From positions 1,054,001 to 1,118,000 of the forward strand of contig NC_088873.1 of NCBI RefSeq assembly GCF_032884065.1: 64,000 bases of DNA, written 5' to 3'. Shown piece by piece: positions 1-11,807 of this stretch; within the stretch, counting starts at the first letter, position 1; each line of letters begins with the position of its first letter. The notes under the pieces were generated by a model that was given only the letters and a program-made list of their open reading frames with translations, did not search any database and was not told where the DNA came from. This DNA comes from Artemia franciscana. Taxonomy: Eukaryota; Arthropoda; Branchiopoda; Anostraca; Artemiidae. A program made the translations under genes and the position numbers.

Positions 1-1995
1 AAAAATATGTATATTATTTCTGTGATAGTTAGCACATAATTAGTGAAACTTTGCTGATTATTTGTTAGCAATAATAAAAGTCACCAGCAATAGTTGATCG
101 AAAGCAATAGCTCATCTTTTGTAAACAAGTTGCGATTTTTCAGGATCATGCTATGAAAAATCATAGCATGATGATATCCATGCTATGCTATTTTGTGCGA
201 TTTCCTCCCAGAAATTATATACATAGTTTGGACATGTCTTTCTGTTAATCAATTTAGGACCGGATAAGGGAAAGCCTGTTTGCCTGGATTGGACATTAAT
301 GATATTCCTTGGAATGAGGGCCAATTCACTTTAGAAAGTAGACATCAAAGAATACGTAGTTTCAAGGTGGCTGGTTCATAACCAGTTGAAATCATTGCAA
401 AAGTGTAAAGTATACATCAAGGAGTATACATGTGGACAGTTGTTGGTAAAGTTTTGGTAAATTGTCACTTCTAGCATAGCAATGAGAATTTATTTTAGGG
501 TAGGGATAGCAATTGCTTTTTGTTTATATTACTGTTTATAATATTCTAGGAAATTTCTCAACCTTACTATATTGCCCAAAAAGGAAGTTTTGGTATTCAC
601 ATTTAGGCATATCATAATATCTGATAGAATACTAGAATTATAAATAGTACTTATGGAAGTAGAAGGATAAAATTAGGATTTAACCAATTCATCTAATTAA
701 TTCCAAGGAGTGAATAATATTTTGGTAACTCTCTACTCATTGTTAATATTGAAACGAAGTTAAGTTGGAGTCAGTTAACCTCTTTTTTAGTATTCTAAAC
801 CTATTATCATAAATTTCAATTTTATACTTCAATGCCTCTGTGATTTTTACAAACTTTCAAATTTTAGCGTTTTCCAGCTTTCTTTTGTGTTTGAAAAAAT
901 TGTATAGAAAGATTGAAGAAGTCAAACTTTTAATTGATTCTCCTTTCACAGCTATGATTAATTCTAGTTTCCAGTTGATTTCAGTTTGTTCTTCTAATCC
1001 AGAAGATAATAGAAAACTTCTTACAATTTCTGTAAGAAAAAGGGCAAATGTCTGAGCCATTAATTTTTCTTTTGTTTTATCATCGGAAATGAGACCAGAC
1101 TTTTTCTATCCCTTTGGAATATATCTTTTCAGACATAATTTTGTTTAAGTCTTAATATTTAGACAGAAAATTTAAATTACGCATGAGCTATTGATGTCAA
1201 AAGGGGGGGGGGATCCGGCTCTATTTTGAATTTCAAGTAAAATACTGTACATGGAAAGTTTTTCCAAATGTTTTCTAAAAGGATATAATATAGAAACAAA
1301 ATGTGTAAAATACTATAAGAAAAAAAACAATAAACAAAAGAGCTTGTTGTGGATGATTTACTCATCCACAACAGCAAAAGGTCAAGTAAACAGTAAACAG
1401 CAAAAGGTCAAGTAAGCCCTTTAGAGCTGTAATTTCTTTAGGGAGAATACTTTCGGACAGGTAGATTAATACCACCCTCTGCGGAGTTTCCAGGATTAGT
1501 TTCATCCACTGCGTTTTCATAATAAGTCTATTTACTACCAAAAGTAAATAGCCTTTTAAGTTTCGAAGGCCATTTTGTTCTCTTCTTTGCCCCCCCCCCT
1601 GTTTTCTGTTTGATATAGATATTATGTTTTGTATTTCCAGTATATCCATGCTAGGTTTTGACTATAGAAACCAATAAAATATGTTTTACCTCCCGTGAAC
1701 AGGACCGGATTTAAATCTTTGGTGCCCCTAGGCCTAAATGTTTGGCGCCAATAGACCCAAGCATTTTTTTTTCGGGGAGACACAGAGATTTACGGGAAAC
1801 CCGTGAAAATTCGAGGATAGTAGAAGCCCTGCACAAAATACAGGTGACGAGTGATGAGTCCAATGTAATGCAAGAGAGGTAATGCTGAACTCTCAGATGC
1901 CGTTCTTGGGAGACATCTGACAGTTTATAAGCGGCTACGGAATTCTTGTGTTGTTCTGAAATCAGGTGGCCTGTGTTTACCCCCCCCCCCTCAGA
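1..1995. other. AT-rich non-coding stretch, presumed intron or intergenic
   Basis: No exon with matching splice sites was recognised on either strand. Visible features are a short perfect hairpin (CATGCTATG...CATAGCATG) near 148-172, a 17-base duplication (AGCAAAAGGTCAAGTAA) near 1373-1414, and G or C homopolymers near 1201 and 1591. If the lipase-like gene at 6578 has more exons on this side, this would be its intron. The segment from about 1705 (GGACCGGATTTAAAT...GGTGCCCCTAGGCC) looks like the edge of a dispersed repeat, but no partner end was found. Confidence 0.4.
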
Positions 1996-2176
1996 AAATG
2001 CCACCTCGGAAAATGTTTCCCGGACAACACCCCTTCCTGCGTAAAATACCCTCGGGAAAATACCCCCCGCAGAAAATACCTCCTCGTAGAAAATATCCCC
2101 CGGAAAATACCCCCGAGGAAAATACTCCCTGAAAATACTTCCACCGGAAAATGCCCCCCAGGAAAATACCCCGGCG
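1996..2176. repeat. degenerate short tandem repeat, unit about GGAAAATACCCCC
   Basis: About a dozen imperfect copies of a 12-16 base unit (GGAAAATRCCYCC with variants) run from 1996 to 2176, directly against the start of the TT-element at 2192. Both strands happen to be open here, so the apparent proline/arginine/lysine-rich peptides are repeat artefacts. Unit length varies, so this is slippage-type minisatellite DNA. Confidence 0.8.
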
Positions 2177-2191
2177 CTATGCGGAGCATAT

Positions 2192-5100
2192 CAAACAGTT
2201 CGTTGTAACGAACTGTAGTAAGGAGCGAACCGGCTCAATAGAAACCAAAACTCTAAAAAATGTGGTTTTCATATCAATAGGTACATCAAAAGAATCGCAT
2301 TCTAATGCTGATTTTAAATATATAAGTTTAATCAAGTTTAGTCTTACCCATCAAAAGTTACGAGCCTGAGAAAATTTGCCTTATTTTAAAAAATAGGGGA
2401 AAACAACCCCTAAAAGTCATAGAATCTTAACGATTCTAAACGAATTAAATAAAAAAAAACTAATTTTTTTAGCTGAAAGTAAGGAGCGACATTAAAACTT
2501 AAAACGAACAGAAATTACTCCGTATATGAAATGAGTTGTCCCCTCCACAATCCCTCGCTCTTTACGCTAAAGCTTTTAATTGTTTTAAAAAGTAGAATTG
2601 TGGCAAAGAGTCAAAATTTAGCGTAAAGAGCGAGGGATTGTGGAGGGGACAACTCATTTCATATACGGAGTAATTTCTGTTCGTTTTAAGTTTTAATGTC
2701 GCTCCTTACTTTCAGCTAAAAAAATTAGTTTTTTTTTATTTAATTTCTGAACGTTTTTGAATTAATGCATGTTTGGTTTTGGCTCTCCGCACATAAATTA
2801 TTAAAATGAAATTTGTGTATTAATTCTTTTTTTGGCTAAATGGCTTTCTATTAGTTTTGATCAGACGATTTTGAGAAATAAGGGGTGGAGAAGGAGGCCT
2901 AGTTGCCCTCCAATTTTTCGGTTACGTAAAAAGGCAACTAGAACTTTTAATTTTTAATGAACGTTTTTATTGGTAAAAAATATACGTAACTTAAGAATTA
3001 ACTTATGTAACAAACTTTCATAACCTTATATTTTTATTATGTATACGAGGGGGTTTGTACCCTCGTTAATACCTCGCTCTTTACACTAAATCGTAAGTTT
3101 TGTCCCAATTCTTTAAGAATGACCCCTGAATCAGAAAGGCCGTAGAATAAATAGTTGAAATTACTAAAATTACTTTAGCATAAAGAGCAAGATATTTATC
3201 TCCTCCTAAATACCTCGCTCTTTATGCTAAAGTATTTTTAGAACCCCTCATATGCGTAATAATCTTTGTTCGTTTTAAGTTTCAATGCTACTTCTTCCTT
3301 TCATTTGAAAAAACGTTTTCATGTTCATTTTTCATTGTTTTCTTATAGTAATGCTAGAGAATCCTGCGCCCTTGTCATTGAATTTTTCTTCCCCCATGAC
3401 AGATTCCTCCAAGGAAAGATCCTCCAACATAGCCCACCCCCCTCAGCCCCACCCCCAAACAAAATAAAATCCCCCTAAAAACGTCTGTACACTTCCCAAC
3501 AACCATTACTATATGTAAACACTGGTCAAAGTTTGTAACTTGCAGCCCCTCCTCCAGGGACTGTGGGGGAGTAAGTCATCCCCAAAGACATAGTTATTAT
3601 GGTTTTCGACTATGCTGAACAAAATGGCTATCTCAAAATTTTGATCCGTTGACTTTGGGAAAAAAGGAACGTGGGAGGGGGCCTAGATGCCCTCCAATTT
3701 TTTTGGTCACTTAAAAAGGGCACTAGAACTTTTCATTTCCGTTAAAATGAGCTCTCTTGCGACATTCTAGGACCACTTGGTCGATACGATGACCCCTGGG
3801 GAAAAGAAAAAAAAAAAAACAAAAAAAAAAAACAAACAAATAAACACGCACCCGTGATTTGTCTTCTGGCAAAAAATACAAAATTCCACATTTTTGTAGG
3901 TAGGAGCTTGAAACTTCTACAGTAGGGTTCTCTGATACGCTGAATCTGATGGTGTCATTTTCGTTAAGATCCTACCACTTTTAGGGGGTGTTTCCCCCTA
4001 TTTTCCTAAATAAGGCAAATTTTCTCAGGCTCGCAACTTTTGATAGGTAAGACTAAACTTGATGAAACTTATATATTTAAAATCAGCATTAAAATGCGAT
4101 TCTTTTGATGTAGCTATTGATATCAAAGTTCAATTTTTTAGAGTTTTGGTTACTATTGAGCCGGGTCGCTCCTTACTACAGTTCGTTACCACGAACTGTT
4201 TGATTTTAAATCACACCATCAGATTCAGCGTATCAGAGAACCCTACTGTAGAAGTTTCAAGCTCCTATCTACAAAAATGTGGAATTTCGTATTTTTCACC
4301 ATAAGACAAATCACGGGTGCGTGTTTATTTGTTTTTTTTCCCCAGGGGTCATCGTATCGACATTCAAGGGTCATCGACATTCTAGTGGTCCTAGAATGTC
4401 GCAAGAGGGCTCATTCTAACGGAAATGAAAAGTTCTAGTGCCCTTTTTAAGTGACCAAAAAATTGGAGGGCACCTAGGCCCCCTCCCACGCTCATTTTTT
4501 CTCCAAAGTCAACGGATCAAAATTTTAAGATAGCCATTTTGTTCCGCATAGTCAAAAACCATAATAACTATGTCTTTGAGAATGACTTACTCCCCCACAG
4601 TCTCTGAAGGAGGGGTTGCAAGTTACAAACTTCGGCCAGTGTTTACATACAATAATGGTTATTGGGAAGTGTACAGCGTTTTCAGGGGATTTTTTTGTTT
4701 TGTTTTGGGGGTGGGGTTGAGGGGAAGAGGCTATGTGGGAGGATCTTTCTTTGGAGAAATATGTCATGGGGGAACAGAAATTCAATGAAAAGGGCGCAGG
4801 ATTTTCTAAAATTACTATAAAAAAAAAACAATGAAAAAATAAACATGGAAAAGTTTTTTTCAGTTGAAAGTAAGGAGTAGCATTGAAACTTAAAACGAAC
4901 AGAGATTATTACGCATATGAGGGGTTCTAAAAATACTTTAGCATAAAGAGCGAGGTATTTAGGAGGAGATAAATACCTCGCTCTTTATGCTATAGTATTT
5001 TTAGTAATTTCAACTATTTATTCTACGGCCTTTCGGATTCAGGGGTCATTCTTAAAGAATTGGGACATAACTTACGATTTAGTGTAAAGAGCGAGGTATT

Positions 5101-5720
5101 AACGAGGGTACAAACCCCCTCATATACATAACACAAATTTAAGAATATAAAAGTTTGTTACGCAAGCTAATTCTTAAGTTACGTATATTTTTTTACTAAT
5201 AAAAACATTCGTTAAAAATTAAAATTTATAGTTGCCTTTTTATGTAACCGAAAAATTGCAGGGCAACTAGGCTTTCCCCACCCCTTATTTCTCAGAATCG
5301 TCTGATCAAAACTAAGAGAAAGCCATTTAGCTAAAAAAGGAATTAATATGCAAATTTCATTTTAATAACTTATATGTGGAGAGCCAAAATCAAACATGAA
5401 TTAATTCAAAAACGTTCAGAAATTACATAAAAAAAAACTAGTTTTTTTTAACTGAAAGTAAGGAGCGACATTAAAACTTAAAACGAACAGAAATTACTCC
5501 GTATATGAAATGGGTTGTCCCCTCCGCAATCCCTCACTCTTTACGCTAAAGTTTGACTCTTTGCCACAATTCTGCTTTTTAAAACAATTAAAAACTTTAG
5601 CGTAAAGAGCAAGGGATTGCGGAGGGGACAACCCATTTCATATACGAAGTAATTTCTGTTCGTTTTAAGTTTTAATGTCGCTCCTTACTTTCAGTTAAAA
5701 AAACTGTTTTTTTTATGCAA
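2192..5720 (+). mobile_element. TT-element, + copy interrupted by a second copy
   Basis: The outer element begins at 2192 with CAAACAGTTCG, is interrupted at about 2443, and resumes at 4203 with the sequence that normally follows (AATCACACCATCAGATTCAGC). It runs to about 5720, ending in a palindrome whose arms are about 5437-5565 and 5595-5720. Without the insertion it would be about 1.77 kb, the usual length for the family. Its 3' tip is degraded (TTTATGCAAT instead of TTTATTTAAT). It has no coding capacity. A T precedes the first base, as in the other copies. Confidence 0.85.
2444..4202 (-). mobile_element. TT-element, complete copy nested in the 2192-5720 copy
   Basis: This is a full-length copy in reverse orientation. 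Read on the + strand it opens with ATTAAATAAAA at 2444 and closes with CGAACTGTTTG at 4202. The palindrome arms are about 2444-2571 and 2617-2744 with a ~45-base spacer. Next come the inner direct and inverted modules, the A-rich tract near 3790-3840 and the terminal hairpin CAGTTCG/CGAACTG at 4179-4198. It must be younger than its host copy. A few extra bases at each junction prevent a clean target-site reconstruction here. Confidence 0.88.
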
Positions 5721-6577
5721 TAAAAAATAGCAATTGACAAGAGTATAATAGAAAAAAATGTAAGAAAAACATTTAGTTTTCCACTCAGAAGTAAAGAAGT
5801 CGATTAAGCCAAAAATGAGTTAAAATAAATTCGAATAGTTTTCCAAGCTTAAAACTACCCCAAATCACCATCAATAAATAAATTTAACCTAAAACAAACA
5901 TAAATTACAATAAATAACCGAGTCAAACTCGAAACGAGCAAAAATTAACATGGGTATCATTCAAGTGCTGATCTATATTAATCACTAATGTAGGAAAACA
6001 GTCTTTCTTTTCTCCTTCTGTCTTTTTTTTATGTGTTTGTTCTGTTGCATTGGTGATTTCTCTTTTCATTATAAGTATGACTGACAACCCTTACGCCTTT
6101 TAATGACCAGAATATAATTTGCACTTTACTGAAAACTAGATATATTTTAATTTTATTAACTTTTTTTGACTTTGATAAATAAAGAAGTATTAAGACTATA
6201 AGGAATAAATATCTGAACATATATAGTAAACCGACAATCCACGATTATTATTTTTTTTTTTTTGTAAAGTGCAAATTATGTTCTGGTCATGAGAAGACAT
6301 GGGGGTTCCCAGCCCTATCGTTTTCGATTAAAAATGTATTGAACAGTCCTTATTTATTTCAAATATATCATATTTTAATACCTGACGTCAACTGTACCTT
6401 AATGATTGGCTTACCACAGTCTACACAAATTTGTGTTAATACTTACCAATATTTTGTGACAAAACTGTATTTGCTAATACCCATCTCTATTATTTTTATC
6501 TAAAGCAGAAAAATCTAATGTTTAATAAAGTATTCATAGGAAACAACTATTAGAACTAAATCCTTCCTTTTTTCTAG
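5721..6577. other. intron sequence upstream of the 6578 exon
   Basis: AT-rich sequence with no gene or recognised repeat. It ends in a pyrimidine-rich tract (TCCTTCCTTTTTTCTAG) at 6561-6577, a good 3' splice site. Confidence 0.5.
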
Positions 6578-6769
6578 GAAAATAAAGTTTGAGCCAGGAG
6601 CTTCTTATTCCTTTATGACCGACTTACCACAGCCAAGTAAAATAACAGTGGCGATTTTGGAGTGGAGACACTGGAGGAATTTATTCAATCCTTTTACATG
6701 GAGAATACTCTCTCAGCCTGGATTATTCGTAAATAGGATAGATATTGAATCTTTGGAAACTGGAGAAAG
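6578..6769 (+). CDS. lipase-like PLAT-domain protein, penultimate coding exon
   Basis: A 192-nt exon between a strong acceptor (TTTTTTCTAG at 6577) and a donor (AAAG|GTAGAT at 6770). One base plus 63 codons plus two bases are open in a single frame. Readable landmarks are a YSF stretch, a beta-strand-like ITVAILEW, the tryptophan-rich WRHWRNLFNPFTWRI, and a segment ending SLETGE. This is the strand pattern seen in the C-terminal PLAT/C2-like domain of pancreatic and lipoprotein lipases (YSF...LxxLxW...I.V...ETG..xFC), where the domain binds colipase or lipid. The split codon (AG|G, Arg) is completed by the exon at 11651, so the two exons confirm each other. The catalytic lipase domain is not in the window. 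The lipase assignment rests on recalled family pattern, so other PLAT proteins remain possible. Confidence 0.72.
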
Positions 6770-9700
6770 GTAGATAAATAAGTAAAATTAATTTGATCAG
6801 ATCTTAATTAGAAAAGCTAATATTATTAGCTGATTTCCCAGTAGTTTTGAAAGATAAATTGCCTGATTTTTTCTTTAAATATCATATTGGGAAAATATTT
6901 CATTAACATGGTAATTTTAACATCATAACTTTACTTATATGGTAATTTTATTCACATGAAAATTTTAATTTGAAAAGCTGATATTAATAGCTCATTTTCT
7001 AAGAGTTTTGATAGGTAAATTTCCTAATTTTTATTATCATAATTAGCAAAATATTCTATTAACATTTTAATTTTCATCATTTTCTAGAAGAATGATGAGA
7101 ATAGTGATAATTATTAACGAATAAAAAACGAAACGAAACAAAATAATAACAAGAGCAAATAGGAGGAATGGGATGAATTTGTAGAAATGATTCATTTCTA
7201 ATGTCTGTTAGCTATATTAATAAAATATTACAAATACAAAAATAATAAATAAAACAACATTAATACCACATGAGCGACTGGGACTTGGGTAAAATTAAAT
7301 AAAAACAAACAAGTTTTTTTTAACTGAAAGTAAGGAGCGACATTAAAACTTAAAACGAACAGAAATTACTTCGTCTATGAAAGGGGCTGCTCCCTCCTCA
7401 ACGCCCCACTCTTTACACTGAAGTTTTACACTTTCTCTTAACTCTACCTTTTAAAACAGTAAAAAATTTTAGCGTAAAGAGCGGGACGTTGAGGAGGGAG
7501 TAGCCCCTTTCATATACGAAGTAATGTCGCTCCTTACTTTCAGTTAAAAAAACTTTTTTTTCTAAGTTAATTTCTGAACGTTTTTGAATTAATGCATGCT
7601 ATGATTTTGGCTCTCCACAGATGAATAATTAAAACGAAATTTGCATTTCTATTTTTTTGGCTAAATTTCTTTCTCATAGTTTTCATCGAATGATTTTGGG
7701 AAAAAGTAGAACGGAGAGTCGAATGATTTTGGGAAAAAGTAAAAAAGGCAACTAGAACTTTTAAATTTTTACAAAACGATTTTATTAGTAAAAGATATAC
7801 GTAACTTACGAATTAGCTTACGTAACGAACTTTTGTATTCGTATGCTTTTATTACGTGTATAAGGGAGTTTACCCCCTCAGCAGTACCTCGCTCTTTACA
7901 ATAAATTGTCCCAATTCCTTGAGAATAACCCCTGAATCACAACGGCCGTAGAATAAATAGTTGAAATTACTAAAAATACTTTAGCGTAAAGAGCGAGGTA
8001 TTAAGAGGAGGTCAACCTCTCACATGAGTAATAATTTCTGTTCTTTTTAAGTTTTAATACTACTCCTTACTTTCAGTTGAAAAAACTTTTTCATATTTAT
8101 TTTTTATTGCTTTTTTTAATAATGCTTGAAAACCCTCACTTCCTTCCTGGAAATTTTCTTCCCCCATGACAAATTCCTCCATGGAAAGTTCCCCCAATAT
8201 ATCACCCTCTTTTCAACCCCTCCCCCAACCAGAAAATCCCCCTGAAAACGTCTGTACATTTCCGAATAACCATCACTATATGTAAGCACTGGTCAAAGTT
8301 TGTAACTTGTAGCCCCTCCCATGGGGACTTTGGGGGAGTAATTCGTCCTCAAAGACATAGTTATAAGGTTTTTAGACGATACTGAATAAAATGGCTATCT
8401 CAGAATTTTGATCCGGTGACTTTGGGAAAATAATTAGTGTGGAAGGGGCCTAGGTGCCCTCCAATTTTTTGGTCAGTTAAAAAGGACACTAGAACTTTCA
8501 TTTCCGTTAGAATGAGTCCTCTCGCAATATTCTAGGACCACTGGGTCGATACGACCACCCCTGGGAAAAAACAAAAAACAAACAAACAAATAAACACGCA
8601 TCCGTGATCTGCCTTCTGGCAAAAAATACAAAATTCCACATTTTTGTAGATAGGAGCTTGAAACTTCTACAGTATTGTTCTCTAATATGCTGAATCTGAT
8701 AGTGTGATTGAAGTTAAGATTCTATGACTTTTAGGGGTGTTTCCATCTATTTCCTAAAATAAGGCAAATTTTCTCTGGCTCGTAACTTTTGATGGGTAAG
8801 ACTAAACTTGATTAAACTTATGTATTCAAAATCAGCAATAAAATGCGATTCTTTTGATGTAGCTATTGGTATCAAAATTATGTTTTTAGAGCTTTGGTTA
8901 CTATTGAGCCGAGTCGCTCCTTACTACAGTTCGTTACCACGAACTGATTTATCCTATTTACCAGAAAAGACTTTATGTCCAACTAGGAAAAGCATATGTC
9001 TGTAAAGTATTGAGACAGAAGAATGTATTTCGGTTTTTCGAAATATTTTCAGATACAAAAAAACGGAGTAGCTTTTATGGCATAATGCTTACGACTTTGA
9101 AATGTTTAAACAGATAGGTCGGGTTTCGTCATAGATATCAACGAAAAAGTGTTTTTCGTCTATTTATTTTACTTTTAGTGAAGATAACAGATATTATTTG
9201 CCCTGTTCCTCCACCATAGGCCCGATAGAAAAGTTGATAAGACAGAACCACGCATTGTTGATGCTATATTTAAACTGCTCCATAACGAAAATAGTAAATT
9301 ACTCTGAATCCTCCTTATGTTTTATATCTTTACCCATTATTCAGCATTTTTTTTAACTCATGTTCTTTTGCAAAGGGTGACATACTTGTGTAATTTTAGT
9401 TTGTGATTTCAGTCTCTTACCGCTAAGTACAATGCATTTGTCTCATGACTAAAATTTGAAACTTAATTTTTTGAAAGTTACCCAAAAGGGTTAAAATATA
9501 TTTGTGATTGCAGTTTCCTTTCAAAGAAAACCAATAAACTCTAGCTAAAGTTTCTCTATTCAAAAAACAATCTTTCTCTTTAGCAAAAGAGTAGAACGAA
9601 GTTTTTACTTAAATTCAAGATTCAATCGATGTATTATGGCTTACCAAAAATCATATCATAGATTCTTAGACTGTAAATTTTGTTTTTCATAGATTTATTT

Positions 9701-11650
9701 CACACCGAAGATTTATTGTAAAGAGTAGTGACTTGTATGACTTTAAATTTACAATATATATTGAGTCTGAACCAGCCTTAAGGCTATTTAGGCCCAAACA
9801 GACATGTAAGGCAGTTGTGTTTGTTACGCCCTTTTTTAAAGGACAGAAAGAGATCGACATCAGACAAGTACATATTACTGAATTTATTGCACCACAAATC
9901 AACGATTAAAAAATCTATAGGGTTAAAATACAATCAAGCGAAAATTATGTGAGAGCCATGGTTACAGGCCTCCGTTCTGAGGTCAAATTGACTAAGTCCG
10001 CCGAAAATGGAGCATCGTTACTAACCAGTTCCTTATCTACCCGTTAGGCCAGCCAGATGGTATTACTTAAATGTTTCAAGAATTTAGTGATACTACAGAT
10101 AATGATATTGCTTAGACATTTTAATAAATAATTATTTAAAATATTTTTTTCAAAAATATACCCATGCTTGAATCAATATAAAGAATTAAATTTAAGGAAT
10201 AAATATTTAGAAACTCAGATTTTTAGCACAGGTTTTTGTGTGTTTTGTAATTTATTAGTATTATTTTTTTATTAGGCTTCTTGTTGTAGAGAGTGAAACA
10301 TCTATTAGGATTAATTAATAAATCTATTATTCATTAATTCAAGTCCAAAACAAGCAAGACATCAAAATTGGGCTGTATTTTTAATTGAAGTCTCTGTTCC
10401 AGGGTTGTGAGATGTGCTGAATTGTAGAATGAAATTTCCGTTATTCACATTTTTTGACGGTGCTTTTCACATTTTCTAAAATCATACAAATATACTCGTG
10501 GCAACAAGTTTTGATTGCTGACTTTAAAGCTTGCACCTAAAACTGAACATGTCAATATGTATATGCAAATTTATAATTGAATATGGTGAAGTTTTTTTGC
10601 TATTTTGCGTACCTGATTTCAGTTTTATTATAGAATTTGTGAATTACCGACTAAGGTTTATGCACTTTTGTTATTCTTTTTAATGTAGTAAACAAATATA
10701 TTTCTAACGAAACATTTATGTTTTCTATTACGTAAAGGTAATTTTGTGCCTTTTTCCTTCTCATAACTAATGGAAAATTTTAATAAGTAAATACAAAAGC
10801 AGGTATTGTTATAAAATTATTTGCTTTATTTATACTTGTTTCCTATGTTATCAGAGTTACCAAAAGGAATTTCTAGAGGATCCAGGGTACACCCTTAAAC
10901 CAATTTTTTCATTAGTTTTTGTAATTTCATTTTCTTAAACCTGAAGAAAATTCATTTTAAAGGAAGTAAACATGAAAGGGTGGATTGTCATGCAATTTCT
11001 TATTTTGTTTCCATTTTTTTCTCCTTTGTCAACAAAGCAGACAGAAGAGAGTCCTGGGGTCTACAAAACCCCTTCCTTCACAATTCCATATTACCTCTAA
11101 ATATCAATTTTTTATGTCGACGCTATTAAGGACAAACCTCGTATCTGGACATTTTTTTGCAATTTTAGGGTTTTAAAACAATTTTAAATTTAAAAAATTG
11201 GCGTCATATCTTCAGTTATTCTGAAGCATGTTTAATAGACTTACAGATGGTGCAAACACATTTTATTTAATCAGGTCAAAAGAATAGAGCCTTTCTTAGA
11301 CTTTTTCACTTTCCTTTAGCTATTATCTTAGATTTTTAATGTTTTACTGATCAAATAATGGTTTGGGATTGGCACTTGTCCGTCTGTAGACCTGTCTAAA
11401 ATCAAAAAAACTCTGCTAATCATAACCATATACATAAAATTAAGTGTGCATGTTTGAGCGTGCGCGTGCAGATTTTCTTTTGCAAAGAGAAACAAGCCAA
11501 AATAATTAAGCTAAAAACGTGACAATAAATGCAGGGCCATTATATGTAAACTAAAAGAAAAAGAGTGTGTTACGAATAATAAGCTCTTGAGGACTGATCT
11601 GAGCTGCGGTTTGTCTACACTTATTTACTTATCATTGGTTTTTTTTTCAG
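6770..11650 (+). other. intron of the lipase-like gene (4.9 kb)
   Basis: The intron is bounded by GTAGAT at 6770 and TTTTTTTCAG at 11650. It contains a reverse TT-element (7294-8946). The rest, 8947-11640, is AT-rich with no recognised gene. A possible tRNA-derived relic near 9950-10060 was considered and not accepted. Confidence 0.6.
7294..8946 (-). mobile_element. TT-element, nearly complete reverse copy
   Basis: Opens at 7294 (ATTAAATAAAA) and ends at 8946 (CGAACTG); the last four bases CAAA of the family consensus are missing. The terminal palindrome is about 7294-7560, but its right arm is shortened: ATATACGAAGTAATG runs directly into TCGCTCCTTAC, skipping about 25 bases present in other copies. 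The flanking A (complement T) at 7293 and T-equivalent at the other end fit insertion between two T residues. No coding capacity. Confidence 0.85.
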
Positions 11651-11807
11651 GTTTACTCTTTGTGGGAACGATATTATGCTAACGTCAGGTGTTCGTACCG
11701 TTTTAACCGAAGACTCAGAATGTCGAATCCAGACTCAGTACACACAAGGAAGTCTTGGGTATCGCAAGCTGAAAAATAGACTAAGCATTTTTTCAAGGTT
11801 TTCTTGA
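11651..11807 (+). CDS. lipase-like PLAT-domain protein, terminal coding exon
   Basis: The exon begins after TTTTTTTCAG (11641-11650). Its first G completes the Arg codon split at 6769, and 51 codons then run to a TGA at 11805-11807. It opens with FTLCGND, followed by SGVRTVLTEDSEC. A final beta-strand with a Cys and a second Cys after LT is how lipase PLAT domains usually close. A basic tail of about 27 residues (containing GYRKLKNRLS) follows and extends beyond the usual domain end. No clear AATAAA was seen close downstream. Frame continuity across a 4.9-kb intron is the main evidence that the gene is real. Confidence 0.72.

Noticed and set aside
1966-2208. Proline/arginine-rich peptide frames on both strands
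   Set aside because: Produced by the GGAAAATACCCCC repeat; not genes.
9950-10060. tRNA gene or tRNA-derived SINE
   Set aside because: The reverse strand has TGGCCTAACGGGTAG, which resembles an A box, but no good B box and no cloverleaf.
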